From: Altibacter sp. HG106
GTDB lineage: Bacteria; Bacteroidota; Bacteroidia; Flavobacteriales; Flavobacteriaceae
Assembly: GCF_028561755.1 (NCBI RefSeq)
Contig: NZ_JAQQTD010000004.1
Coordinates: forward strand, 350,068-414,067
Reading direction: 5' to 3'
DNA: 64,000 nucleotides
This document shows positions 35,320 to 44,582 of the stretch, in pieces (the stretch's first letter is position 1; each line of letters begins with the position of its first letter). The position numbers and the translations under genes are program-made. The notes beneath the pieces were generated by a model. The model had not been told where the DNA came from, made no database searches, and saw only the letters and a program-made list of their open reading frames with translations.

Positions 35320-35348
35320 TTGCGGTTGCCTCCTTTTGAGTATCTTTG
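35320..35348 (+). promoter_or_regulatory. Promoter of tyrS
   Basis: TTG and TATCTTTG are separated by 18 bases, close to the Bacteroidota form. The -7 element ends 14 bases before the tyrS ATG. Confidence 0.6.
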
Positions 35349-35362
35349 CCAAAAACAGCGAT

Positions 35363-36658
35363 ATGCCCACCAATTTTGTTGAAGAATTACGATGGCGCGG
35401 GATGGTCCACGACCTCATGCCCGATACCGAAGAGCACCTGCTCGAAACCATGCGAAGTGCCTATGTGGGCTTTGACCCTACTGCCGACTCCTTGCATATC
35501 GGGAATTTAGTGCCTATCATGTTGTTGGCGTTTTTTCAACGCAACGGGCATCGCCCGGTGGCGTTGGTAGGTGGTGCCACGGGAATGATTGGGGATCCTT
35601 CGGGGAAATCTTCTGAGCGTAATTTGTTGGATGAAGAAACCCTACGCCATAACCAAGAATGTGTACGCAATCAATTATCGCAATTTCTAGACTTTTCCTC
35701 AGGAACCGAGAACCAAGCCGTGATGGTCAATAATTACGACTGGATGAAGGAGTTTTCGTTTCTGGGCTTTATCCGCGATGTCGGAAAACATATTACCGTC
35801 AATTACATGATGGCCAAAGATTCGGTAAAAAACCGCATTCAAGGCGAGGATACCGACGGCATGTCGTTTACCGAATTCACCTACCAACTGGTGCAAGGAT
35901 ACGACTTCATGCATTTGTATAAAAACTACGCTTGTACGCTGCAAATGGGCGGAAGCGACCAATGGGGGAACATTACCACCGGAACCGAACTGATTCGGCG
36001 TATCGAAGGCGGCAAAGGCTATGCGCTTACCTGCCCCTTGATTACGAAAAGTGATGGTAGTAAATTCGGAAAGAGCGAGGGTGGAAACGTCTGGCTGGAT
36101 GCCAAGCGTACCTCTCCCTATAAATTCTACCAATATTGGTTGAACACCAGTGATGAAGATGCCGAAAAGTATATTAAGATCTTTACCTTTTTAGATCGCG
36201 AAACCATTGAAGGACTCGTCGCTGAACATCAGGAAGCGCCACATATGCGGGTGCTTCAAAAGCGTTTGGCAGAAGAAGTTACAACTACGGTTCATGGTGC
36301 TGAAGAGTATGAAAAAGCGGTGCAGGCGTCGGGTATTCTCTTCGGAAAATCGACGGCAGCCGACTTAAAACAGTTGGATGAAACGACGTTTTTAGATGTT
36401 TTTGATGGGGTTCCGCAAGCGGAAATTGCTTCCGAAGCGATTGAAAACGGACTCGATATTATTGCGGCACTAGCGGAAGATACCGGATTTTTAAAGTCGA
36501 ATGGAGAAGCAAGACGCGCTTTAAAAGAGAATTCAATTTCAGTGAATAAAGAGAAGGTTTCCGAAGGATATACCATTACTTCCAAAGACTTGATGAACGA
36601 CCAATATGTACTCTTACAACGCGGTAAAAAGAACTATTTCTTACTTCGGAAGGTGTAA
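35363..36658 (+). CDS. tyrS: Tyrosine--tRNA ligase
   Basis: A 431-residue class I synthetase charging tRNA-Tyr. The HIGH motif reads HIGN (residues 45-48), the KMSKS equivalent is KFGKS in [21 protein letters not shown], and the Tyr pocket includes [21 protein letters not shown] and GGSDQWGN. The C-terminal 70 residues form an S4-like RNA-binding domain ([19 protein letters not shown]). I start at ATG 35363, downstream of the promoter. Confidence 0.97.
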   Translation: MPTNFVEELRWRGMVHDLMPDTEEHLLETMRSAYVGFDPTADSLHIGNLVPIMLLAFFQRNGHRPVALVGGATGMIGDPSGKSSERNLLDEETLRHNQECVRNQLSQFLDFSSGTENQAVMVNNYDWMKEFSFLGFIRDVGKHITVNYMMAKDSVKNRIQGEDTDGMSFTEFTYQLVQGYDFMHLYKNYACTLQMGGSDQWGNITTGTELIRRIEGGKGYALTCPLITKSDGSKFGKSEGGNVWLDAKRTSPYKFYQYWLNTSDEDAEKYIKIFTFLDRETIEGLVAEHQEAPHMRVLQKRLAEEVTTTVHGAEEYEKAVQASGILFGKSTAADLKQLDETTFLDVFDGVPQAEIASEAIENGLDIIAALAEDTGFLKSNGEARRALKENSISVNKEKVSEGYTITSKDLMNDQYVLLQRGKKNYFLLRKV

Positions 36659-36664
36659 CATAAA

Positions 36665-36703
36665 ATATCCCCCACTCATTCAAGCGAACGATGCGGGGGA
36701 TAT
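36665..36703. terminator. Inverted repeat after tyrS
   Basis: ATATCCCCC (36665-36673) and GGGGGATAT (36695-36703) are exact inverted copies around a 21-base loop, between the convergent tyrS and YHS-domain genes. There is no T run, so it is a candidate factor-independent end or RNA-stability hairpin rather than a clear terminator. Confidence 0.45.
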
Positions 36704-36728
36704 CAACTAACCAACCAATTATGAAACG

Positions 36729-37190
36729 TTACATTTTCTGTTTTCGTGTAATTTCTTCCCAGTTTTTATCGGCTTTTTTCTGAAGCATCTCAGGGCCTTC
36801 TTCATTCCATTTTTTTAAGGTGTTTGCGCCCCAACTGTCGTAGAACAAATACAACCTTCCATCCTGAATTTTAAAGCGTTTGGGATTTATCCCCACGCGC
36901 TTTCCATCAGCAATGGCATAGGCGCAAAATCCACCGTATTGAGGGATGTATTTTTTAGGTTCCTTTTTAAAGGTCATCATACGTTCTTTGGTCGCAAATC
37001 GATAGCTAACACCATCATGGGTTACGCTATAGTCATTTTTGCCTTTTTCGGCTTCGCCTTCAAAATACGCTACCACGTCATAGCCTTCTGCGGCATATCC
37101 GTCATCGGTATTTACAAGATCTTCTTGGGCAACTAAGGGCGTTGATAACACGAGGCTAACAACCACCGTAATAAACTGTAGTGTTTTCAT
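36729..37190 (-). CDS. Exported YHS-domain protein
   Basis: A 153-residue protein with a signal peptide (about residues 1-21, ending LVAQ) and one YHS domain: GYAAEGYDVVAYFEGEAEKGKNDYSVTHDGVSYRFATKERMMTFKKEPKKYIPQYGGFCAYAIADGKRV. The FCAYAIADG and VNPKRFKI-type ends are typical of periplasmic YHS proteins, proposed to bind metals or membranes. Function unknown. It lies 40 bases after the DUF350 gene on the same strand. Confidence 0.9.
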   Translation of the reverse strand: MKTLQFITVVVSLVLSTPLVAQEDLVNTDDGYAAEGYDVVAYFEGEAEKGKNDYSVTHDGVSYRFATKERMMTFKKEPKKYIPQYGGFCAYAIADGKRVGINPKRFKIQDGRLYLFYDSWGANTLKKWNEEGPEMLQKKADKNWEEITRKQKM

Positions 37191-37230
37191 GTGGGGTTAG
37201 TCCGTTACCAACCTTCATCCTTACAGGATA

Positions 37231-37746
37231 TTACAGAAAATTTGAAACTTCAGGATAAGGAACTAACGAACTGATTAACAAGGAAATGCCATCCTTTATT
37301 ATCAGGGTGATACTAATCAAAATAGCTGTGACCAGAATGGCCACCGCTACATTGTTCTGCTGAATGGCCTTAAATTCGTTAATGCCTCGGGTAAGTATGG
37401 AGAATAATAAGAATACCGAGGCATTGATCAAAATGCTTATAAGAAAGCCAATGCCCAAATACAATAGAGAGTATTGAACGATCTGGAAGCTATCGACAGC
37501 TTCCGGTTGGGTGGTGGCGACTCGAATTACGTTGGTGATCGTAGGTAAAATTTCACTGAGGATGATGCCGATCGATAACACGACTCCGCTGGTGAAAATA
37601 CTAAAGGCCATGTTGTGACCTTTTACATCTTCCGAAGCAAAAAAGAGCCGTTTCATAATCTTGTAGGATACAAAGATGATGATCACCGAAACGACCAAGG
37701 ATAATACTATTTCTAGTAGGGCGAGCACAAAAAGAGACGTATTCAT
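37231..37746 (-). CDS. DUF350 (YjfL-like) membrane protein
   Basis: A 171-residue protein with five to six hydrophobic segments arranged as two DUF350 repeats. Each repeat has a pattern like KGHNMAFSIFTSGVVLSIGII (first) and NEFKAIQQNNVAVAILVTAILISITLIIKDG (second), where the polar N-N/N-M-A-x-A motif sits at the start of a helix. YjfL-like proteins are often near polyamine or glutathionylspermidine-like enzymes; none is seen here. It starts six bases after the transglutaminase-like gene's stop. Confidence 0.88.
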   Translation of the reverse strand: MNTSLFVLALLEIVLSLVVSVIIIFVSYKIMKRLFFASEDVKGHNMAFSIFTSGVVLSIGIILSEILPTITNVIRVATTQPEAVDSFQIVQYSLLYLGIGFLISILINASVFLLFSILTRGINEFKAIQQNNVAVAILVTAILISITLIIKDGISLLISSLVPYPEVSNFL

Positions 37747-37752
37747 AAGGTT

Positions 37753-38790
37753 TTATTTACTGGTTAGTATCACATCCCAATGGGTAATGTCATTAAAATT
37801 ATAAGGTAAAGAACCAAGTTCGAAATAAGGAGCCGTGGTTTCCCAAACATAGTAGCGTTTTCCGTTGTGAACTTTATGTTTTCCACTCCCCGGAAGATTG
37901 AGACCGATGATAGAATGCCGATAGAAGTCGCTATTCAATATGGCGACATCATAGTTGAAATGTTTCAGAATGGAATAAATTAATACCGTTCGCGTGTCGC
38001 AATCTCCTTTCAGATTCTGTATAAAGGAAACCGGATTTTGGATGCCGTAGGGAATGTTTCCAATGCAACATTCGGGGCATTCTAAAAGGATTTTGCGAAT
38101 GGATGATTCGTATCGCTGCGGCGGCAAACAGGCTTCTTCAAACACAAAAGAATACGGAATATCCTGTACGCAGCTTACCACCATTTCTGCAAATTCTCTG
38201 GGGTTGAGACGGTAGGTGTTTCCTACTTCCTGAAACGTTTGCAGTAACAGATCTAGTTTCGGGCTGTCGGTGCGATCGATATAATCGTATAGGTTTCCCC
38301 AAAAATTTCCCGGCGGAATACGATAGTTGGCAATATGATTTCTCAATGCCAGATAATCGGCTTCGCGTACGCGTAAATAGCCATTATAGTTATTTCCATA
38401 GTTGTCGGTCCAATACCGATGACTCTCATACACGACGATGGTATCATTATCGATCACGAGTTGCGAAGGCGCTACCGCCTCTTCTGCGTTAAAGGTTTCG
38501 TTTTGAGTAACATGTAAGGTTCTCAGGATTCCCAAGATTTGTTGAAATCCCCAATAAACACCCGCAAAAACCATCAAAATAATGACCGCATTCGCGAAAA
38601 GGCGGCGGGTACTTGGCGCGCCGAGAAGCAATCGGGTGAGAAGTACCGATAATACGAGTGCCAAGGGCAATGCAAGCATCCAGGAGAGCTGGATAAATCC
38701 TCGGAAGGCGGTAAACAGTAGTAAGGTAAAAATACAGACCAGCAAGGGCCACATGCATCCTGAGGAAGTATCTTTAGGGCGTTTCGTCAT
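37753..38790 (-). CDS. Membrane-anchored transglutaminase-like cysteine protein
   Basis: A 345-residue protein. Two or three N-terminal transmembrane segments (about residues 12-28, 33-52, 63-85) precede a soluble domain. A transglutaminase/papain-like core is suggested by Cys264 in LKGDCDTRTVLIYSIL, His292 in YRHSIIGLNL and an acidic residue, Glu317, in YVWETTAPYF, the order and spacing expected of the Cys-His-Asp/Glu triad. It could be a protease or an acyl-transfer enzyme at the membrane. It shares a 1-base overlap (TAATG) with the LuxE-like gene upstream and lies six bases before the DUF350 gene. Confidence 0.8.
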   Translation of the reverse strand: MTKRPKDTSSGCMWPLLVCIFTLLLFTAFRGFIQLSWMLALPLALVLSVLLTRLLLGAPSTRRLFANAVIILMVFAGVYWGFQQILGILRTLHVTQNETFNAEEAVAPSQLVIDNDTIVVYESHRYWTDNYGNNYNGYLRVREADYLALRNHIANYRIPPGNFWGNLYDYIDRTDSPKLDLLLQTFQEVGNTYRLNPREFAEMVVSCVQDIPYSFVFEEACLPPQRYESSIRKILLECPECCIGNIPYGIQNPVSFIQNLKGDCDTRTVLIYSILKHFNYDVAILNSDFYRHSIIGLNLPGSGKHKVHNGKRYYVWETTAPYFELGSLPYNFNDITHWDVILTSK

Positions 38791-39764
38791 TACATTACCA
38801 TTAAATTACAACCGCGCACATCGCTGTGGTCAAACCTCCCTAAAACCTCAAACGAGTTGTTTTCATAAACCCGCCCCAGGTCTTGTGTTGCAATGAAAGC
38901 ACAGGAGTTCTGGTTGGCTAAATCAATCACATTAATGCCTCCCGTTTTTTGCGTAAGGTACGCAAAAGGATCTTCGGTTTCTCGAGTACGAACCCGCATC
39001 CAGGGGGGCGTGGTAAAGATGCCATCCCCTTTAGAATAGGCTTGAGAAAGCAATTCGGTCATGCCGTATTCACTATGAATGGTGGTAACGCCAAATCCTT
39101 TTTTCAAAAGGGCGTGGAGCTCTTTTCGCACCAATTCTTTCCGTCGGCCTTTCATGCCGCCGGTTTCCATAACTATCGTATGCTGTAATTGAAACTGTTT
39201 CTGTTCAATCAAATCTAGTAAAGCATACGATACGCCAATGAGAATGGTGGGTTTTTGTTGGCGTTCCAACCATTCTAATTTGTCAATTAGGGCAGAAAGG
39301 TCATTCAAATAAAATCCGCTGTGTTCCGAAGCACTCGCTGCAATGAGATGGTCAACCATATAGATCAAGGAAGAGTCTCCCCGTTCTAAATACGAGGGTA
39401 ATAGGGCAAGAATGGTGTATTGTGATGGATCGCCGTAAAAGGAAGCAAAGGCGGTTCTGAAGCTCTCTTCATAAAGGGAAATATCGGTTACCAGATGCTC
39501 ACTAGGGCTCGAACCTGTTGTTCCGCTGCTTCGGAAGATAATTTGAGGGGCTTCCGAAGCAATATGGATGCGGTGCGATTTGAATAGCTCAATAGGTAAA
39601 AAAGGGATGTGATCGATATCTTTAACCTCCTGTTTTTTAACGCCTAAAAGTTCGCAAAATCTTCGGTACACGGGTACCTGTTCAAACTGGAACTGAAACG
39701 TACGCAGGGCTGCCTCCTGAAATCGTTGAGGGGTCTTGATAGAAAAGATGGAAGGATACTGCAT
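38790..39764 (-). CDS. LuxE/PaaK-like acyl-protein synthetase family protein
   Basis: A 324-residue adenylate-forming-like protein (a start nine residues earlier is possible). The segment IPFLPIELFKSHRI and the nucleotide-binding loop FRSSGTTGSSPSEH are typical of the LuxE acyl-protein synthetase group, with ETGGMKGRRKELVRKELH and HSEYGMTELLSQAY as further adenylation-core motifs. Such proteins activate a carboxylate or fatty acid with ATP. In Bacteroidota these LuxE relatives are widespread with no known substrate. It is translationally coupled with the transglutaminase-like gene. Confidence 0.87.
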   Translation of the reverse strand: MQYPSIFSIKTPQRFQEAALRTFQFQFEQVPVYRRFCELLGVKKQEVKDIDHIPFLPIELFKSHRIHIASEAPQIIFRSSGTTGSSPSEHLVTDISLYEESFRTAFASFYGDPSQYTILALLPSYLERGDSSLIYMVDHLIAASASEHSGFYLNDLSALIDKLEWLERQQKPTILIGVSYALLDLIEQKQFQLQHTIVMETGGMKGRRKELVRKELHALLKKGFGVTTIHSEYGMTELLSQAYSKGDGIFTTPPWMRVRTRETEDPFAYLTQKTGGINVIDLANQNSCAFIATQDLGRVYENNSFEVLGRFDHSDVRGCNLMVM

Positions 39765-39800
39765 TCGGTACAAATCGAGAGAACCCTTCAAAAATAAGGA

Positions 39801-39834
39801 AATAAAAAAAGCCTCTGCAACAACAGAGGCTTTT
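39801..39834 (-). terminator. Intrinsic terminator of the 311-residue T9SS gene
   Basis: AAAAGCCTCTG and CAGAGGCTTTT form a perfect 11-bp stem with a 6-base loop. On the minus strand it is followed by a T-rich run, and it lies 24 bases after the stop at 39858. Confidence 0.9.
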
Positions 39835-39857
39835 CCTTACCGGTATCTAAAAAGTGA

Positions 39858-40793
39858 TTATCGAACCACTAATTTTTGAGTTTCCGTAACGTTTCCTTGT
39901 GTTACACGTACAATGTAAACACCGCTATTTAAAGATTCGATGTTCACGCGCTGCTCACCAGAAACCACGTTGTTCATTACTTGCTTTCCTAATACGTCGA
40001 AAATTGCAACGTTCATATCACCGCTAAGTGCAGAAGTGATGTTGATGGTGCTCGTCGCAGGATTTGGATAAATTGAAAAGTTGTTTGCTGTTTGATCGTT
40101 GATTCCGAAAGACGCATCTACTACTACATTGTCGAAGAAAAAAGCTTCAGACCCAGCATTCGTGCGCGCTTCGATTACCAACTGTACTTCAGTGTTCGCT
40201 AACACGGTAGCCGTTCCGGTGATCCATGCTCCTTCGATCCCAAGGTCGTTGATATCACTTCCGGTGGTATCTAAAATGTCGATCTCAGTGCTGTTGGTAA
40301 GGTCGCGAACATAGATACGAAGACGGTCAGAGCCAGATTCGTTTACAGTTCCATCACCTTCATAACCTGTTTCCGAAAGGAAATAATCGATAGAAACCGT
40401 TGCTGAAGTAGCACCCGTTAGGTCAACTACATCAAATTCTAACGTATAGTTTCCATCAACATCACTAATCTGGTATCCTTGTGTACCATCGGTGTAAGGA
40501 TCATCAGCGGTGGGTTGAAAATCGGTAACCCCTACAAAATCTCCGTCGGTCAATCCAACATCGGGAGTATCGTAAGGCGCATAGCTTGCGTCATATCCAA
40601 TCTCATCACCTGTAGCGGCGAAATCTACGAATGGCTCATCTGTATTGTTTACCAAATCGTGCGCCACGCTAGGATCCCCAGTATCCACGTACTGAACTCC
40701 GAAAAGTCCAGGCTCCTCAAAACTGGTGCCTGCAAATTGTGCAAAAGAAGCAACACTTACGAACAAGGCTGCTATAAGAGTAATTTTTTTCAT
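39858..40793 (-). CDS. Secreted beta-rich protein with T9SS type A sorting domain
   Basis: A 311-residue exported protein. Start is the Met giving MKKITLIAALFVSVASFAQ. The mature N-terminal 200 residues are acidic and beta-rich (many Asp, Thr, Gly), with a jelly-roll-like segment YTLEFDVVDLTGATSATVSIDYFLSETGYE and EAFFFDNVVVDASFG, as in carbohydrate-binding or adhesion modules. The last 80 residues are a T9SS domain (IYPNPATSTINITSAL ... QKLVVR). The acidic composition fits calcium binding or a marine surface protein. It has its own strong promoter and terminator and no operon partner. Confidence 0.87.
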   Translation of the reverse strand: MKKITLIAALFVSVASFAQFAGTSFEEPGLFGVQYVDTGDPSVAHDLVNNTDEPFVDFAATGDEIGYDASYAPYDTPDVGLTDGDFVGVTDFQPTADDPYTDGTQGYQISDVDGNYTLEFDVVDLTGATSATVSIDYFLSETGYEGDGTVNESGSDRLRIYVRDLTNSTEIDILDTTGSDINDLGIEGAWITGTATVLANTEVQLVIEARTNAGSEAFFFDNVVVDASFGINDQTANNFSIYPNPATSTINITSALSGDMNVAIFDVLGKQVMNNVVSGEQRVNIESLNSGVYIVRVTQGNVTETQKLVVR

Positions 40794-40820
40794 TCCTGTT
40801 TTTTTAATTTTGTGAAAGTG

Positions 40821-40851
40821 CAAAAATACAAAATAGTTGAGGTTTTATCAA
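40821..40851 (-). promoter_or_regulatory. Promoter of the 311-residue T9SS protein gene
   Basis: On the minus strand TTG and TATTTTTG are separated by 20 bases, an excellent match to the Bacteroidota consensus. The -7 element lies 27 bases before the ATG. Confidence 0.75.
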
Positions 40852-41006
40852 CTCTAATGCGTGTTTAACGTAAACATAACATCCACAATCGTACCAAGAT
40901 TGTTAATCGGGTGCCAGTATGTTACCGAATCGTTAACAATAACAGGTAATTCAGACCCCAAAGGAATTTATATAGTATCTTTAGACTCGCATGAAAAGTA
41001 GTTCTT

Positions 41007-41690
41007 ATGAAGAAAAAAGACACGCGGATTCTTTTAGTGGATGACGAACCGGATATTTTGGAAATTGTGGGTTATAATCTGTCTTCGGAAGGATATGAGG
41101 TCATTACAGCCGACAATGGTGTGGAGGCGATCTCAAAAGCAAAGAAGCACAAACCGCATCTCATCATACTCGACGTTATGATGCCCGAAATGGACGGGAT
41201 CGAAGCCTGTGAGAAAATTAGAGAAGTTCCTGAGCTTGCCGAAACCGTGATCACCTTCCTAACCGCAAGAGGCGAAGATTACTCGCAAGTAGCTGGTTTT
41301 GACGCCGGAGCCGACGATTATATCACCAAACCTATCAAGCCAAAAGTGCTCGTTAGCAAAGTGAAGGCATTGCTGCGACGTTTTAAAGAAAGCGATACGC
41401 AAGAGAGTAAGATAAAATTGGGCAACCTAACCATCAATCGCGAGGAATACAAAATCGTGATGGGAAAAGAAGAAATGGTGCTGCCCAGAAAAGAATTTGA
41501 ATTGCTATCTTTATTGGCCTCCAAGCCTGGAAAAGTGTTTAAACGTGAAGATATTTTAGATCGCGTCTGGGGAAATGAAGTCGTTGTAGGCGGTAGAACC
41601 ATTGATGTTCATATCCGAAAACTACGCGAAAAATTAGGAGACGACCGTTTTAAAACAGTGAAAGGAGTAGGATACAAGTTCGTCGTGTAA
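41007..41690 (+). CDS. OmpR/PhoB-family response regulator
   Basis: A 227-residue transcription factor. The receiver domain (about 7-120) has the acidic pair Asp12-Asp13, the phosphoacceptor Asp56 (IILDVMMPEMDG), Thr near 85 (FLTARGED) and the conserved Lys in ITKPIKPKVL. A winged-helix DNA-binding domain follows (about 130-227; LPRKEFELLSLLASKPGKVFKREDIL, GRTIDVHIRKLREKLG, TVKGVGYKF). It is directly followed by its kinase gene with no gap, forming a PhoB/PhoR-like pair. What it senses is unknown. Confidence 0.96.
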   Translation: MKKKDTRILLVDDEPDILEIVGYNLSSEGYEVITADNGVEAISKAKKHKPHLIILDVMMPEMDGIEACEKIREVPELAETVITFLTARGEDYSQVAGFDAGADDYITKPIKPKVLVSKVKALLRRFKESDTQESKIKLGNLTINREEYKIVMGKEEMVLPRKEFELLSLLASKPGKVFKREDILDRVWGNEVVVGGRTIDVHIRKLREKLGDDRFKTVKGVGYKFVV

Positions 41691-42737
41691 ATGGCCAAAA
41701 AAAGTTTTAAGAAAACGTATAAGTTCGCTGCTTATACCTCTACGTATATCACGCTATTCTTAACACTCATCATGGGTGTTTTTTTTTACGTGGAAGGAAC
41801 CATGTCGTATTGGTGGCTGTTTCTGTTTTTTAGCATCAGTTATATCTTCTCCTTTTTTATCATCCAGAATCGGGTGGAGAAATTCATCTACAAACGCATT
41901 CAGAAAATCTACAACGATGTAAAGCTGCTAGATGCCACCACCTTTTCTCCGCAACAGATCACGACCGATATGGAAACGCTTACCAAGCAGGTGGAGCGCT
42001 TTGCTGAAAACAAGAAACTGGAGATCGAAACCCTTAAAATTCGGGAGAACTACCGAAAAGAATTTATTGGGAATGTTTCGCACGAACTAAAGACGCCGCT
42101 CTTTACTGTTCAAGGATATATTTTGACCTTGCTGGAAGGGGCATATAAAGACAAAGCGGTTCGGAAGAAATACTTACAGCGTGCTAATAAAGGAGTAGAA
42201 CGCCTCATCTACATCATCAAAGATCTGGACATGATCACCAAGTTGGAAGCGGGCGGTCTCCATCTCAACCGAGAAGATTTTAATATTATCGAATTGGTGC
42301 AAAATGTTTTTGATCTCCTGGAAATGAAGGCGGCGAAAAAGAACATTTCCTTGACATTCGACATCGAATATGAAGACAGCATTTTTGTGAACGCCGATAG
42401 AGAGCGGATGCAGCAGGTGCTCACGAATCTGGTGGAAAATTCCATCAAATATGGAGTGACCGGGGGCACTACTGAAGTAAGCATTGAAGACCTCATTAAA
42501 AATAAGGTGATCGTGCGTATATCCGACAATGGAGAAGGAATTAAAGAAGAACACATACCGCGACTGTTCGAGCGCTTTTTTAGAGTGGATAAAAGCGGAT
42601 CGCGTAAAGTGGGTGGCAGCGGACTAGGATTGTCGATTGTAAAGCACATCGTTGAGGCGCATAACGAAAAGATCTATGTAGAAAGTCAGTTTGAAGTTGG
42701 CTCCGAATTCTCATTTACCCTTGAAAAGGCCAAATAA
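41691..42737 (+). CDS. PhoR-like membrane sensor histidine kinase
   Basis: A 348-residue kinase partner of the response regulator just upstream. Two close TM segments (about residues 14-33 and 40-60) leave almost no periplasmic loop, so it likely senses something at or inside the membrane. A coiled linker leads to the H box GNVSHELKTPLFTVQGYIL with His131. The ATPase domain shows the N box (LTNLVENSIKYG), G1 (DNGEGI), F box (LFERFFRVDKS) and G2 (GGSGLGLSIVKHIVEAH). The 3' end overlaps the convergent glycosyltransferase gene by 27 bases. Confidence 0.95.
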   Translation: MAKKSFKKTYKFAAYTSTYITLFLTLIMGVFFYVEGTMSYWWLFLFFSISYIFSFFIIQNRVEKFIYKRIQKIYNDVKLLDATTFSPQQITTDMETLTKQVERFAENKKLEIETLKIRENYRKEFIGNVSHELKTPLFTVQGYILTLLEGAYKDKAVRKKYLQRANKGVERLIYIIKDLDMITKLEAGGLHLNREDFNIIELVQNVFDLLEMKAAKKNISLTFDIEYEDSIFVNADRERMQQVLTNLVENSIKYGVTGGTTEVSIEDLIKNKVIVRISDNGEGIKEEHIPRLFERFFRVDKSGSRKVGGSGLGLSIVKHIVEAHNEKIYVESQFEVGSEFSFTLEKAK

Positions 42738-43772
42738 CACATCGAAATCGGGGTCGGGAAAAGTCTGATGAAAACCTTTGTACACGGCAACCTGATTCAA
42801 TTGTTTCAAAGAAAACTTATCTTGAGAACAGGAAGGAACCATTCCTTTTTGACGCAACTGTTTGGCCAGATATTTTTGTTCGTATTGTCCCGGCGTGGGA
42901 ATGAGAAAGGCGTCTTTTCGCAAGGATGCCAAATCCATGATGGTAGTATAGCCCGAACGCGCAATTACACAGGCACTTTCGTTGATTGCCTTTTCGAGCG
43001 CTTGGGTCTGTAAATAATTGACAACGCGAATATTGCTCTTTTTGAGTAATGCCTGTTCCTGGGCTACCTTTCCCTGCACCAGCAACAACGAGTGATCGGT
43101 ATCTTTAAAAACCGATATCAATTTTTCTTCGAGAAGGGTTCGTTGTGGTTCGGGCCCCGAAAGTACCGCAATGTAGTCGTATTTTTGTGGGCGTTTTTCG
43201 GCCTTCATTCGGCTTAAGGGCCCCATATAGATCACCGGAAACGAGGGATTTGTTACATGTCCTAAGGTTCCGCTGAGGTTATATGGCCCGGCGGCATCCG
43301 GCACCCAACATTGATCGAACTTACGAATGTATTTTTGATGGATTTTTGTGGTTGCGAACGAAGTACTACCGGAAAGCACCTGTAATTGATGTGTGATGAA
43401 TACCGATGGCACTCGTTTGTCCCGAACCCCCAATCTATTGTCGCTTATGATGCCGTTGATTCCTTCGGAAGAAATGAGCTGCTTGATCACTTTTCGTTCC
43501 GCTTTAATCGTGCGGCGCAGATGGGGTAGCTTCAGCAGCATTTTGAATTTAAACCAACCTCCCTTTTTCGTATACGAGATGTTATACGCCGGTAATTCAA
43601 TTGCTTTAAGTTCGGGGAATTCCTTCCGAAGCAAGGTCAACGCTTCCCCATCGGAAGCCAAAACAACCCGATACCTTCGTTCCAGAAGCGCGCGGATAAT
43701 AGGGATGCATCGCGTGGCGTGACCCAGCCCCCAATGAAGTGGAGCAACGAGTATGGTTTTTGGTGTGTTCAA
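42711..43772 (-). CDS. MurG-like glycosyltransferase family protein
   Basis: A 353-residue GT-B fold protein. N-terminal ILVAPLHWGLGHATRCIPIIRALLERRY has the Gly-rich acceptor/donor loop and the HAT motif seen in a Bacteroidota group annotated as UDP-N-acetylglucosamine transferases. The C-terminal half contains CVIARSGYTTIMDLASLRKDAFLIPTPGQYEQKYLAKQL, the nucleotide-sugar site of GT28-like enzymes. Acceptor and sugar are unknown. It is transcribed on its own, divergent from trmB. Confidence 0.87.
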   Translation of the reverse strand: MNTPKTILVAPLHWGLGHATRCIPIIRALLERRYRVVLASDGEALTLLRKEFPELKAIELPAYNISYTKKGGWFKFKMLLKLPHLRRTIKAERKVIKQLISSEGINGIISDNRLGVRDKRVPSVFITHQLQVLSGSTSFATTKIHQKYIRKFDQCWVPDAAGPYNLSGTLGHVTNPSFPVIYMGPLSRMKAEKRPQKYDYIAVLSGPEPQRTLLEEKLISVFKDTDHSLLLVQGKVAQEQALLKKSNIRVVNYLQTQALEKAINESACVIARSGYTTIMDLASLRKDAFLIPTPGQYEQKYLAKQLRQKGMVPSCSQDKFSLKQLNQVAVYKGFHQTFPDPDFDVLFGLFKGK

Positions 43773-43875
43773 GCGATTTGTTAGGTTTTTTGTTGGGTAA
43801 AAACAAAGGTACGGAAACTAGCGTCGCTAGAATATTTCCTTACTTTTACCTAAAATTTAATAACCTATTATTTCT

Positions 43876-44550
43876 GTGGGAAGCAAGAATAAATTGAAGC
43901 GGTTTCGCGAAAATGAGACCTTTGAAAATGTCATTCAGCCAACGCGTGAAGAAGTATTCGAAAATACCTTTGATCTGAAAGGAAATTGGGGGAAACAATT
44001 CTTCAAGAACGATCACCCTATCGTTTTAGAATTGGGATGTGGCAAAGGCGAATACACGGTGAGCCTGGCAAGGACCTATCCCGAAAAGAACTTCTTGGGA
44101 ATTGATATCAAAGGAGCTCGGCTGTGGCGCGGAGCGAAGACGGCCCTGGAAGAAGGACTTCACAACGTGGGTTTTTTACGGACACAAATCGAATTGCTCC
44201 CCTATTTATTTGCTGAAAATGAAGTGAGTGAAATTTGGATCACCTTTCCCGATCCACAAATCAAGTACAAGCGTACCAAACATCGATTAACCAACCCAGA
44301 GTTTCTCGAAAAGTACGAGCATGTGTTGATTCCTGGCGGTACGGTTCACCTCAAGACAGACAGTGAGTTTATGCATGGGTACACCTTAGGATTACTACAA
44401 GGGAAAGGGTACGAAATAGACTATGCGCATCACGATGTGTATGGCAATCCTCATTCCCCAAAAGCGGTCACCAGCATACAAACCTTTTACGAACAACAGT
44501 ATTTGGAAACCGACAAAAAAATTACCTATCTGCGGTTTCGCTTCAAATAA
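43876..44550 (+). CDS. trmB: tRNA (guanosine(46)-N7)-methyltransferase
   Basis: A 224-residue SAM-dependent enzyme adding N7-methyl to G46 in the tRNA variable loop. Motifs are VLELGCGKGEYTVSLA (SAM motif I), NFLGIDIKGARLWRGAK, and EIWITFPDPQIKYKRTKHRLTNPEFL, the family hallmark with PDP and the KxxHxxRR-like region. Translation starts at a GTG (43876), because MGSKNKLKRFRENETF is the standard N-terminus and no ATG is available. It is followed after 32 bases by a LysE-type transporter. Confidence 0.95.
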   Translation: MGSKNKLKRFRENETFENVIQPTREEVFENTFDLKGNWGKQFFKNDHPIVLELGCGKGEYTVSLARTYPEKNFLGIDIKGARLWRGAKTALEEGLHNVGFLRTQIELLPYLFAENEVSEIWITFPDPQIKYKRTKHRLTNPEFLEKYEHVLIPGGTVHLKTDSEFMHGYTLGLLQGKGYEIDYAHHDVYGNPHSPKAVTSIQTFYEQQYLETDKKITYLRFRFK

Positions 44551-44582
44551 GTACATTTGTGATGACCCTCTAAGACGTATTC

